Shown here: positions 35,611 to 46,177 of the stretch, piece by piece
Numbering within the stretch: the first letter of the stretch is position 1
How the letters are laid out: each line of letters starts with the position of its first letter
Made by a program: the position numbers and the translations under genes
The notes under the pieces: generated by a model
What the model saw: only the letters and a program-made list of their open reading frames with translations
What the model was told of the DNA's origin: nothing
Databases searched by the model: none
Origin: Palaemon carinicauda
Taxonomy: Eukaryota; Arthropoda; Malacostraca; Decapoda; Palaemonidae
DNA: 64,000 bases
Reading direction: 5' to 3'
Assembly (NCBI RefSeq): GCF_036898095.1
Contig: NC_090751.1
Span: 85,912,942-85,976,941, forward strand

Positions 35611-35980
35611 AGGGATTTTGACGAAGGAAAAATCTATTTCTGGGCGAGAGACCTGTGCCGTCCAGTGAAATGCTCCCTTTACAGTACATCATTTCTAAGG
35701 TAAAAACTGCTATGAATTTACCAGAGAAAAAATTGTATAGGAATGCTAGGCTGAACCCAGCTCGCTCACCTAATAAGGTGTCGGTATAATAACTGGGGCG
35801 TGATAAATCACAACCAGAGGTCTCGCACCATTTAGATATTTCCTCTCAACATCCCCGTTCAGCAAGGTGCCGTTCAAAACCCTAGCTCCGATCTCTACTA
35901 CCAACAGTCTAACCCACGCCAGTGACGTCACTCCTTATAGCACCCAAGATACGGGCCCAAGAAGGGAGGGAAGGGTGGGT

Positions 35981-36072
35981 TCACTGGGCGGCACAGGTCT
36001 CTCGCCCAGAAATAGATTTTTCCTTCGTCAAAATCCCTTTTCTGGGCTCCGACCTGTGCCGCCCAGTGAAAT
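35981..36072 (-). repeat. DIRS-A internal complementary region
   Basis: On the + strand the right-end sequence (…TCCTTCGTCAAAATCCCTT, to 36039) is joined to TTCTGGGCTCCGACCTGTGC (from 36040), i.e. the two element ends head to tail. The first half matches the real right end at 35610. The second half predicts the missing left end. This is how DIRS ICRs are built. Confidence 0.8.
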
Positions 36073-36490
36073 AGTGCCAAACTTGGCACAATACCTGAAG
36101 GAAGTAATAAATACAAAATAATACCAAACGTGATTTTAATATCAGAAAAGGATATACAAGTTATCCCGTAGGTAAGTACTCTCAACATAAATTGCAAATA
36201 GTTGAATACAATAATAGCAAAAAATCCCATACTAGGGATGGCAAGAAAAGACAAGCAGATAATGCAGATCAAATAAATAACATCCTTAATAATAAATAAT
36301 ACAAAACCAGCACGTGGAGAGTAAGACTAAAAACAGTTAAAATAAAAACAAATTTCTAGAAATTGAGATCATAACGGGGTATCAAACAATACACCATAAG
36401 GGTGTAGATCTAGTAAAACAAAACCAAAACTAGGTAGGAACAATAAGTAAGGCAGGTAGGAGGAAAGGAGGATAGAGCAAGACGTTGTGA
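36073..36490. other. DIRS-A 3' untranslated segment
   Basis: AT-rich sequence between the ICR and the recombinase stop, with no gene seen. Confidence 0.5.
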
Positions 36491-37560
36491 TTAAGACTCA
36501 GTACGTTCAGGAGGAACCACATTCCCAGCTGCTATTGTAGCAAATTTTAGAGCTTCCAAAGGTTTTAGGTAGTGGCGTTTAAAAACTTTAGGCGACTTCC
36601 AGCCTGTATATTTCGTGAGCTCCTCAAATTTCATGTGATGAAAGAAATTAATTGAAGTAGCAACAGCTCGAATATCATGGACATGGGGGAATGATTCAGG
36701 ATTAGCCTGTTTAATAAGATAAAGGATTTGTTGCCTGATTCCTTTAAGGTTAATGGTTCCTCCATTTTCTATAATGAATAAGGGCCCTGTGGTTGTAATG
36801 GAAGTTCTATTTAAGTAGGACTTCAGGGTGGTAACTGTACACAAGGATGGATCCCGAGGAAGCGGAACAATCTTCTAGGGAGACCATCTGTTCTGAGGGT
36901 CCTCATTTTTAGCCTGGAAAACTTTGTTAGGGGAGAGAAGGACTTCTCCTAAAGAGAGGAATTCAATATGACCTGGGTCTCTAGACAAGGCTGATAGTTC
37001 TGAAATTCTGGAGCCAGAAGCGAGGCTCAATAGGAACAATGTCTTCCTTAACAGTGCCATGTAATTGCAGGATTCATTAAGAGTGTCAGAGGCCAGCTTC
37101 AGGACATCGTTCAAAAACCAGGTAACTGCGCTAGGGTGAGTTGATGGTTTTAATCTGGCACAAGCTCTCAGGATGGACGAGAAGTATGAATCCGTAAGGT
37201 CAATATCAAAACCAATATGGAAGATCTTTTTCAAAGCTGACTTAGTCGTAGTGATGGTGTTGGCTGCCAGGCCTGATTCAAAGAGAGTTCTGAAGAAGGT
37301 TACAGTTAGATTCATCGTCATCTTTTCAACCTTTAAGTCCTTTAAAAACTTAGCAAGTTTTTTAACAGCTGAGTCATATTGACGGAGGGTGGATTCCCTT
37401 TTGTCCGATTCCAAAAATAAGTTATTTAGAGGGTCAATATTTGCACCCTTTTGAGCTGCAAACTTCATGAAGTCCATAAAGTTAGGGCACTCTGAATTCT
37501 TGAGGAAGCTAACACATTGCGAGTTTGTACTACTGGTGTTAGTATAGGGTTGGGTATCTG
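36491..37560 (-). pseudogene. DIRS-A tyrosine recombinase, one nonsense codon
   Basis: DIRS tyrosine recombinases integrate circular DNA by a Tyr-linked strand exchange. The frame reads SDKRESTLRQYDSAVKKLAK (SAM-like core-binding region), TTTKSALKKIFHIGFDIDLT, LLRKTLFLLSLASGSRISEL (first Arg), HDIRAVATS (His and second Arg) and KVFKRHYLKPLEAL (Tyr nucleophile). An in-frame TAG at 36875-36877, where a Trp codon is likely, separates the two parts; the frame then resumes as KIVPLPRDPSLCTVTTLKSY. Apart from this stop the enzyme looks complete. It overlaps the end of the RNase H frame, as usual in DIRS elements. Confidence 0.88.
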
Positions 37561-39330
37561 CCGAGGGCAGAGGCTTAGTTCCAGCAACAGAGGGAACCAA
37601 CTGCTCTTGGGCCAGTTGGGGGCTACCAGAGCCACTCGGCCTCTGAAAGACCTGAGTTTGTCCAATACTTTCAATAGGAGATTTATCGGAGGGAACAGAT
37701 AAATCCTCTTCCAAACGTTCCAATCTGACAACATTGCGTCTGTGGCATAAGCCCGAGGGTCCAGGTTGGGGGCCACGTAACATTCTAGTTTGTGGTTGGA
37801 TTCCGTTGCAAACAAGTCCACCTGAAGACCCAGGACCTGAGATAAGATCCATTTGAATGACTGTTTGTCTAGGGACCATTCCGACTCCAGCGGAGTTGTC
37901 CTCGAAAGTGCGTCTGCCACTACATTCTGCACTCCCGCAAGGTGGACTGCTGACAGATGCCACTTGTTCGATGTCGGCATGGAAAATATTGCTAACATGA
38001 CGTGGTTTATGTGGGCTGACTTGGAGCCTCCTCTGTTTATGCAGTGGACTATGACTGCGCTGTCTAGAACCACCCTGATATGAAGGTTCCTGGCTGGGTT
38101 CAGTCGTTTTAGAGTAAGGAATACTGCCATGGCCTCTAGGACATTGTTGTGAAATTGTCGAAATATCGTCGACCATAGTCCCTGGACTTTCTTGTGTTGG
38201 GAGTATCCTCCCCACCCTGTTAAGGAGGCGTCTGTGTGAATGACGAGTCCTGGGGCCTGATATTGTAAGGGGACTGACTTCAATAGGCTTTTGACTTTCG
38301 TCCATGGCTGAAGACTTTTTCTTAGGATTGAGGGAAGTCGAGCTCTTTTGTCTCGACGCTTCTTGTTTGCCCTGGAGCGCCATACTCTGTTTATGTCCTT
38401 TAGTTTGGCCTTTAGGACAATGTCTGTTACGGAGGCGAACTGCAAGGAGCCTAGGATTCTTTCCTGGTTCCTCCTGGACGTCAACTTGTCCCTGAGAAAC
38501 CGTTTCGTGTTCTTTGCTATTTCCGTCCTCTTGGGTTTCGGGAGGCATAGCGTATGGGAACGTAGGTCCCATTGTAATCTCAGCCACTGAAACTTGGTCT
38601 CCGGGACCAGGAGGGATTTGTCGAGGTTGACTTGAAACCCTAACTGTCGAAGGGAGGTGAAAACCTTGTCTGTTGCCGTGAGGCAGTTCCTGACGTTGTT
38701 TGCCCAGACGAGCCAGTCGTCCAGATAAGCCACTATTTGAATCCCTTGGGTTCGAAGTTCTTGGATTACCGTCTGCTAGTTTGGTGAAGATCCTGGGTGC
38801 TATGTTGAGCCCGAATGGCATCACTTTGTATGCATAGGCTTGTTTGCCTAGTTTGAAGCCTAGGAAAGGACGAAAGTGCCTTGCTATTGGAACGTGATAG
38901 TAGGCATCGGTAAGATCTATAGAGGTGGTGACGGCCCCACGGGGAAGTAAGTTCCGCCCCTGAGAGACGGTTAGCATGTGGAACCTGTCGCAACGAATGA
39001 AGGAGTTCAGACGGGACAGGCCTAGGATTACTCTTCGCTTGTCTGAGCCTTTCCTTGGCACGCTGAACAAGCGACCTTGAAATTTTAAGCGATGGACTCT
39101 CTGGATTGCGTTCTTCTGCATTAGGTCTTCTGTAAACGATCTTAGTTCCTCCGTTGGAAGTTGATAGAAACTGGTTGGTGGAGGGGGCCCTTTTATCCAG
39201 CTCCACCCCAGACCTTTGGAAATTATGCTGGAAGCCCAATTGCTGAACTTCCAACGGTCCTCGAAAGATGTAAAGTCTCCCTCCTACCTGAAGATTTTCA
39301 ATGGGCTGAGGATGACTTGCCTCCTCTGCC
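37465..39330 (-). pseudogene. DIRS-A reverse transcriptase-RNase H, single frameshift
   Basis: RT fingers and palm run from 39330 to about 38775 (LFSVPRKGSDKRRVILGLSR, TSIDLTDAYYHVPIARHFRP, VMPFGLNIAPRIFTKLAD). After a frameshift near 38773 the next frame continues VIQELRTQGIQIVAYLDDWL, keeping both Asp of the active site. The 422-residue frame (38733-37465) then holds the thumb, RNase H (about 38300-37850: VIHTDASLTGWGG, NVLEAMAVFLTLKR, RVVLDSAVIVHCIN, VVADALSR) and the C-terminal IESEW/QVDLFAT-type block. The single frameshift makes the 5' RT share a frame with the recombinase, which yields a spurious 748-residue ORF. Confidence 0.88.
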
Positions 39331-40930
39331 TCCGCGGAAGGCCTTGCCTCGGTTGAAACCCCTTCTGCCACCTCTGTTACGAAAGGCACCTCTGGCGCCA
39401 GAGCCTCTGTTGCGTTGGTAGCCTTGGAAGGAACCTTGGGACTTGTAGGTTGGGTTAAAGGCAGGGGAGGTAGCATACGAAGTCGATGCTACCTGTGCCT
39501 GAGGGACCAACACATACTGTTGTTGAGGTTGTCCCTTCGAAGTAGAAGGTTGGGTACCCTGTGTTAGTGGAACGGGTTGTACAATTTGAAGGGCTGTCTG
39601 TTCTGGGAGGAATGGAAGGGCCTCAACCTCTTCCTGCCTCGGGCCGAGGCGCCAGCTGGTTCAAACTTCCGCTTGGGGACTAGGCCCCACCTAACTTTGA
39701 GGCTCTGGTTAACCCTAGCTGCCTCGCTGAGTACGGAGTTTACCAAGTCCTCCGGGAAGAGGTCCGGGCCTCAGACCGGGGCTTTGATGAGCCTATTAGG
39801 CTCATGCCTGATGATAGCCTCGGCCAACACGTGTCTCCGGCAACGGAATCTAGCATTGAGAAACTCGAAAGCATCAACTAACAAGGTCTGTAGAAGGGAT
39901 TTGGTGAGAACCTTAAAAATAGGTTCCTCCACATCAGTGATGGCGGTCATCTCGGCCATAGTGGCTGAATTAATCGACCTACTCAGCCTGCACCGGGCCT
40001 CGAACTCAAGGCAGATTAGTGATTCCGGGAGCTTGGGGAGGCGTTCGCTGAACTGTGTGGAAGCACAGTCAGCGCTCAGTTTGCCTGCCGTGAAGGTGGC
40101 CGGGGCGTTACTTCAGCACTCGTGGTCACCTGGGAAGAGGAGGGAAGTCAAGTCTGTCTCCCGGAGCTGGGGCAGAGGCTTTTCTTCCTTGGTGGACTGA
40201 TAGGCGATGTCCATGATCTTGTTGACGCATGGGTTGGGGGTTTGTTCGTCAACCACAAACATGGTGTAAGAGCTCTTGTGGGGTGTGAGCATCGTGTTCA
40301 CACAATCCCACTCATTTAATGCATGGACCTAGGTAGACTGGGCCTGTTCCTTGGGATAAATAACGGTCAAATGGGCGAAGCCGGGGAAGGGGAATTGGAG
40401 TCCCGGCGGATAGAACTCGAAGTCCTCGATAGGCCGGGTGCCAAAACCCTCGATGGTCAGCATGCCATCTGTGAAAGGAGAATGCAGAGCCATCCTCCAG
40501 GGGTTACTCTTGGTGAATGGTGGGAGCTTGGAAGCGTCGGGAATGGGGTATTGCTGCTGTTGTGGCAGTCCCGAACCCATGAGGCCTTGTACCAAGTTCT
40601 CATTGTTGGAGATCCTCTCAGTGAGGGATGACATTAAGGACCTGATCTGGGAAAGAAGCTCCTTACAAAAGGATTTCGGGTCGAAGGGTTCCTCCGGGGC
40701 AGGAACGGGGGCCGGCGTGGATATCAAACCATGAGAGGTCGAAGATGCGGCAGCGGAGTCTTTGGGGACTCTAGAGGATGAAGTCTTGACCGACTTCGGC
40801 GATTTTGAAGACTTACGGGTCTTGAGTAAAGGCCTACGGGGAGCCTTAACCTTTGGGGTAACTGGGCGGGGCTTGAAATCAGCCCCGGTTGTCCCCGGAA
40901 AGCCCTGAAAAGAAAAATGAGCAGAAGTAG
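39300..40930 (-). pseudogene. DIRS-A gag, broken
   Basis: Gag packages the element RNA. In - strand order: a basic Lys/Pro/Ser-rich N-terminus (TPKVKAPRRPLLKTRKSSKS), PAPEEPFDPKSFCKELLSQI (40727 on), NPWRMALHSPFTDGMLTIEG, then after stops NEQTPNPCVNKIMDIAYQST-like text, ATMAEMTAITDVEEPIFKVL, PKRKFEPAGASARGRKRL and an Arg/Gly-rich tail (GAFRNRGGRRGFNRGKAFRG, 39370-39300). It aligns in order with DIRS-B gag (EAIIRHEPNRLI with VKHEPRKLI, DLFPEDLV with NLFPDDIV). A TGA at about 39776 and several frameshifts break it. Confidence 0.75.
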
Positions 40931-40990
40931 AAGAAAAAGTCGGGCTAAGGAGAGGAATCTTAGCCCGGGACCCACCTACCTTACTACCTA

Positions 40991-41880
40991 CGTCCGGTAC
41001 TGGTTGCAGACACAGAAGAAAAGCTTGACCGATTAGTGACAGAATTTGGAAGAGTGTGTGAGAGTTAATGTGGGTAAGAGTAAGGTTATGAGATGTACAA
41101 GAAGGGAAGGTGATGCAAAGTTGAATGTCATGTTGAATGGAAAGTTACTTGAGGAGGTGGATCAGTTTAAGTACTTAGGGTCTGTTGTTGCAGCCAATGG
41201 TGGAGTGGAAGCAGATGTACGACAGAGAGTGAATGAAGGTTGCAAAGTGTTGGGGGGCAGTTAAGGGAGTAGTAAAAAATAGAGGGTTGGGCATGAATGT
41301 AAAGAGAGTTCTATTTGAGAAAGTGATTGTACCAACTGTGATGTATGGATCGGAGTTGTGGGGAATGAAAGTGACGGAGAGACAGAAATTGAATGTGTTT
41401 GAGATCAAGTGTCTAAGGAGTATGGCTGGTGTATCTCGAGTAGATAGGGTTAGGAACGAAGTGGTGAGAGTGAGAACGGGTGTAAGAAATGAGTTAGCAG
41501 CTAGAGTGGATATGAATGTGTTGAGGTGGGTTGGCCATGTTGAGAGAATGGAAAATGGCTGTCTGCTAAAGAAGGTGATGAATGCATGAGTTGATGGGAG
41601 AAGTACAAGAGGAAAGCCAAGGTTTGGGTGGATGGATGGAGTGAAGGAAGCTCTGGGTGATAGGAGGATAGATGTGAGAGAGGCAAGAGAGCGTGCTAGA
41701 AATAGGAATGAATGGCAAGCGATTGTGATGCAGTTTCCTTTAGGACCTGCTGCTTCCTCCGATGCCTTAGATGACCGCGGAGGTAGCAGTAGTAGGGGAT
41801 TCAGCATTATGAAGCTTCATCTGTGGTGGATAATGTGGGAGGGTGGGCAGTGGCACCCTAGCAGGACCAGCTGAACTCGG
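40991..41880 (+). pseudogene. LINE 3' fragment: end of reverse transcriptase and C-terminal domain
   Basis: Frames read VLVADTEEKLDRLVTEFGRV, CERVNVGKSKVMRCTRREGD, LLEEVDQFKYLGSVVAANGG, PTVMYGSELWGMKVTERQKL, KCLRSMAGVSRVDRVRNEVV and RWVGHVERMENGCLLKKVMN, ending WMDGVKEALGDRRIDVREAR. This is the RT thumb and the 'YGSE.W / RWVGH..RM' tail common to many invertebrate LINEs. One frameshift at about 41262 splits it. The YADD motif would lie just 5' and is missing: the fragment is 5'-truncated at the DIRS-A junction. Clade not assigned. Confidence 0.85.
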
Positions 41881-41892
41881 TTGAGTCCCTTG

Positions 41893-42096
41893 TTAGGCTG
41901 GGAGGAACCTCTTCTTAACGGCTATGGAGAGAAAATCATGAGCTTTAGGTCTCGGGTTTTCCTTAATGAAGCGAAGACAGTCAACTTCTGAACTTGCTGG
42001 GATAGAACTGGGTCTGGCAGGGGAATTATCTTGGGTTGTAACTCCAGGATTAGAGGGACTCAGTTGCTCCAGGGCCACTTGGGTGCCTTGGAAGGT
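41893..42096 (-). pseudogene. DIRS-B recombinase N-terminal stub
   Basis: The - frame PARPSSIPASSEVDCLRFIK, then ENPRPKAHDFLSIAVKKRFL, sits where the recombinase N-terminus should be and stops before any catalytic motif. Truncated. Confidence 0.4.
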
Positions 42097-43640
42097 TCAC
42101 AGCTTGGTGAGGACTTTCAGCAGAAGGTTGGGTGGAGAGAACAGGTAAATCTTGGACCATTTGTTCCAAACCAGGGACATGGCGTCCACTGCTTCCGCTC
42201 TGGGGTCCTCGTAAGGGGCCACGTAACGTGGAAGTTGTTTGTTGTCGCTCGTCGCGAAGAGATCGATCTGCAGGTCCGGGACTTGGCAAGAGATGAAGGA
42301 GAATGAGTCTGCGTCTAGGGACCATTCTGACTCTATCGGGGTTGTCCTCGATAGAGCATCCACCGTCACGTTGCGGAATCCTTGAAGGTGAACTGCTGAG
42401 AGGTGCCATCTCCTCTTGTCCGCAAGACGGAAGATGGGCTGTAACACTTGGTTGAGTTGGGGCGATCTTGAGCCCTGAGGGTTGAGACATCTGACCACAA
42501 CGGCGCTGTCCAGAGTTAGACGGATGTGGGACGAGGGTCGTGGAGACAGCCTCTTCAGAGAAAGAAGGACCGCCATGGCCTCCAAGAAGTTGATGTGGAA
42601 CGTCTTGAATAGGGGAGACCATGTTCCTTGAACTTGTCGTTGAGGGGAGTGACCCCCCCATCCTTCTAGCAATGCATCTTTGTGGATAACGACCGACAGA
42701 GGTGGTGGTTGAAGGGGAACTGATCTCTTCAGGTTCTTTGCCTCCGACCATGGCTTTAGGAGTGAACGAAGCCTGGTTGGCAGAGGTCTCTTGAGATCTC
42801 TTCGAGCGATGGTTGCGTATCTTCTCCAGACTCCCGATGCATCCTTTAGCTGTGCTCATAGCACTGGGTCTGTCACTGAAGCGAACTAGAGGGAGCCGAG
42901 CACCTGCTCCTGTTGACGTCTTGTAATCCGTTTGGATTTTAGGAGTCTCTTGACAGATCTCACCATTTCCTTCCTTTTTTTTCATAGGGATGGAAAGACG
43001 GTGTGACTGAAGGTTCCAATGGATTCCAAGTCTTTGAAACTTCTGAGCTGGAGAAAGTCGAGACTTCTTGGTGTTGGTTTTGAAACCCAGATGTTCCAGG
43101 AATTGGGTCACTTTTCTTAAAGCTTGCAAGCATTCTTCTGTAGATGCGGCCCATACCAGCCAATTGTCCAGGTAAGCCATCACCTGGACGCTTTGAAGGC
43201 GTAGCTGTTGGACGATCGTTTCTGCGAGCTTTGTGAAGATCCTTGGAGCTATGTTGAGCCCGAAGGTCATAGCTCTGAAGGCGTATTTCCTTCTTTGAAG
43301 CCTGAATCCTAGGTAGGAGGAGGCCTGGCGATTTATTGGAATGTGCCAGTAGCCGTCCGTCAAGTCTATCGAGACTGTGAATGCCTTTTGGGGCAGTAGG
43401 GCTCTGATGTGCTGAAGAGTTAGCATCTTGAATTTGTTGTTCACGATGAACTTGTTGAGAGGGGACAAGTCCAGAATGACTCCAAGTTTGTCGGAGTCCT
43501 TCTTGGAACACAGAACAGTCTTCCATGGAACCTGGTGGACTTTACCCTCTTGATCACCTTCTTGTTCAAGAATTCTTGGACGTATTCTTCCAGGACGGGG
43601 GTGGAGTGTAGGAAGAATTGATGGAAGGTTGGAGGTGGTG
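42097..43640 (-). pseudogene. DIRS-B RT-RNase H with Asp-to-Asn active-site change
   Basis: RT: SDKLGVILDLSPLNKFIVNN, FTVSIDLTDGYWHIPINRQA, AMTFGLNIAPRIFTKLAETI, then VMAYLDNWLVWAASTEECLQ. The second catalytic Asp of YLDD is Asn (codon near 43162-43164). A frameshift near 42950 breaks the thumb, and the frame resumes in 42672-42097 as RNase H: MLEGWGGHSPQRQVQGTW, NFLEAMAVLLSLKRL, LDSAVVVRCLN, VDALSRTTPIESEWSL and LQIDLFATSDNKQ. The first RNase H Asp (TDASL in DIRS-A) reads KDALLEGWGG, so it may be conserved as Asp. The copy is not functional. Confidence 0.85.
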
Positions 43641-43819
43641 TTACCCAGCTCCACCCTAGTCCGTTCTTGATGATGCTGTGAGCCCAAGGATTGATGGTCC
43701 AGCGATCCTGGAAGAGGCGGAGTCTTCCTTCCACCGTAAGCATTTCATTGCTTCTGGTTTCCCGAGGGTTTGCCACCTCGGCCGCCTTCTCCCCTCCCTC
43801 CTCTCCCTCTGGAAGGGTG

Positions 43820-44140
43820 TCAAGAGGAGTCTCTGCCGGAGCCTCTACCTTTGGGACGAAAGGTAGTTGACTGTCTTTCATAAGCAGGTGTGAAGACTGG
43901 TGACTGAGCCACCACCGGCTGAGGGACCAACTGAAAGGTCTGTTGGGGCTGAGCCACCAACTGGGGAGTAGCTGGTGCTGGAAACTGGCGCTTAGCATGT
44001 CGCTGCTGAGGCCTAGACTTGTTAGATTTCTTCTTAGGTTGGGGGCCCTCATCCTGAGAAAATTTCCTCTTTCTAGACATGGCCCACTTGTTTAGAAGGT
44101 TCCGGTTCTCGGTGGCGGCTCTGTCTACGATATCTTTCAC
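43820..44140 (-). pseudogene. DIRS-B gag C-terminal part
   Basis: From the insertion edge the frame reads KDIVDRAATENRNLLNKWAM, SRKRKFSQDEGPQPKKKSNK and a Gln/Pro-rich tail, then YERQSTTFRPKGRGSGRDSS, a basic RG-type end as in DIRS-A gag. It follows directly on from NLFPDDIV at 52156 when the insertion is ignored. Confidence 0.8.
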
Positions 44141-44785
44141 TGTGGCGGGATGTAAACAATAACAAACCCCCACACCTTTGATCACTCTAACTTCCAAAAT
44201 ATCCCACAACACAAACTTTCCCCTTACTTTACTTCAAACTGGACTATTGCATGAAGGGGAAAACAAACAAAACATAACCTTAAAAACTATATTCACCGCA
44301 ACCCAAAAAAATCACACATCATTATATTCAGTAGACAAAAATAACAATACACAAAATTTGTTGTATATATATATCTGTGCGTGAGGGTACCGAGAACTTG
44401 CCAACAATCGGAAAAAATAATATCCTTTACAAAGTTTACATACTGTATACCCAACACCGTCAGTCCACGCACAGTACTGGAAAACACTTACCCACTAAAA
44501 CACCAATTACATTCTATAACACGGCAAAATAATCAACACTTAATACTAAAACATTCGAGAAACCTCTTAAATATTTAATATACGTGTGTGGCCACTGTCG
44601 TCCATAGACTCCACACACTGGCTACAGTCCTTAAAGCCAATTGCCACAACTACCTGGCAACCAATAACTGCAGTCAATTCGACTGTCCAATCACATTATC
44701 GGTGGTCATCATCATCATGTCATCATCATCATCATCGAAAGGAACAAATCTATTTCCAGCCGGGTCGTCAACGCTCAAAATTCTC
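44141..44785. other. Left arm of the 8-kb insertion
   Basis: AT-rich, with no protein domain. A CAT-repeat (about 44707-44735) precedes the DIRS-C left end. Small frames are not convincing. Confidence 0.5.
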
Positions 44786-44956
44786 TTTTTAAATATTTAA
44801 CTTAGCCGGTGAATATATAGCTGCAACTCTTGCTCGACAGACAAACTCTACGGAAAAACTCGCCAGCGATCGCCACACAGGTTGCGGGTGTGCCCAACAG
44901 CGCCATCTGTCGACCAGATACCCAGCTCTTATGTAAACAAAGACTCAATTTTCTCT
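44786..44956 (+). repeat. DIRS-C left inverted terminal repeat
   Basis: From TTTTTAAATATTTAACTTAG through AGCTGCAACTCTTGCTCGAC to CTCAATTTTCTC. Its outer 38 bases reappear inverted at 50945-50982. Confidence 0.88.
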
Positions 44957-46177
44957 CTGTCGACGTGTCGACAAGACGTACTTTACTCGCTGTTGCTAAA
45001 CTGGAGTTTTTCACATCTATTTGGTGAAGTACTATATTCTAGTTTTGAGCTTTCGCAATGCAGGTGTTTTATCTTCATCTTAAATCTTGAACTCGTTTTG
45101 GATAGATTTAATTATGGTGACAAAGAGAGTATGGACTTTCTTTCACTTTTAAATGGCCGACCCTTCGCTTAGACGGACGTGTGTTTAGGCTTTTAGTAAT
45201 TATCTTATCACGTTATAAATTATTTATAGATTTTCCTCTGTATATTTTATATCTCTCCGCCTTTATTAGGCCTCTTCGATTAACTTTCCATTTATTATGA
45301 ACATATAAAAATAAATTTTAATGTTTCGTTTATATGCGACCTTTCCTGAGAGTAGGCGGTCCTAACTTGGAAACCGAAATTAATCAACGTTGAGCCCTTT
45401 ATATCGTAATTAGCTTTTAAAGAGCTAAGGATTTAAAACTTTTTAAATGTAATATTTTATGAAAGAATTTCTTTGATAGTCTTCGTACTGTTTTCAAAGA
45501 TGAACTAACGTTTAGTTTATTTATGCTACGCAGTTGTTGACGTTCAGGACGTTCAACATGCGCTCTATCGTTACGATAGAGAGTGTATCACGGTTTCACT
45601 TTGCAGTAAGAGTAAATCGATTCTGACGTTTTGTTCATTCTTTCTCAGCTTAAATGTTTTAAATTCTATTTTAAAGGAACTTTTTATTTGAAAAACCTTT
45701 CAGTTTTTTCCTTTAGTCAAATAACATGATTTTTGACGAAATATAATTGGGCTCTTCTCTTGGGTGCGGAATCTAGAGAGAAAGAGAGAGAGAGATAGAG
45801 ACGGAGGGAGAGAGAGGAGAGAAAACGTTCCGTTCAAGCGGGTAACGTTGTTCTCGAGTTACTCTCGTCCCTAGTCTCTTTACGGGGAGGAAGGATAAAA
45901 CGTTTTTAGTTTTTTATTCTCGTCCCCAAGCTATGTGCGGTGAGAGATTGAAAACGTAGTTTATATGAACTAGTGTTTAGTCTCTTTCCCAGCCACTGAT
46001 TTTTTTATCTTAAAATATGTTTTCTGTTTTTTGCTGGTATTAATGAGCTTGCATTATACGACTGATTTCGCAATTACTACCTTTTAATGAAGGGTAGAAT
46101 TGCGTGTTTCAGGTAGAAATCAGTAAAAGTTTCGATTTCAGTGAAATAAGTGCAAAACAGAAAATCGAAGTGATAAA
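44957..46177 (+). other. DIRS-C 5' leader
   Basis: About 1.2 kb, AT-rich, without a coding frame. It contains a GA-rich patch (45779-45820). DIRS-D has the same leader (59340-60510), including TTGACGTTCAG-ACGTTCAAC at 45538-45560 and 59894-59915, so the region is conserved within the family. Confidence 0.65.

Larger units (their letters stand above)
41881..44140 (-). mobile_element. DIRS-like retrotransposon 'DIRS-B' (family 2), 3' section
   Basis: Holds the gag C-terminus, RT, RNase H and the first part of the recombinase. It is truncated at about 41880 by the LINE fragment, so the recombinase core and right end are missing. Its 5' section is displaced to 52153-55740 by an 8.0 kb insertion at 44141-52152. 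Confidence 0.85.

Noticed and set aside
36875..39121. 748-residue single protein on the - strand
   Set aside because: It fuses 5' RT, out-of-phase text and the recombinase because of a frameshift. Annotated as separate RT-RNase H and recombinase remnants.
39577..40200. 207-residue + strand ORF
   Set aside because: Shadow of DIRS-A gag on the opposite strand. The - strand frames align with DIRS-B gag.
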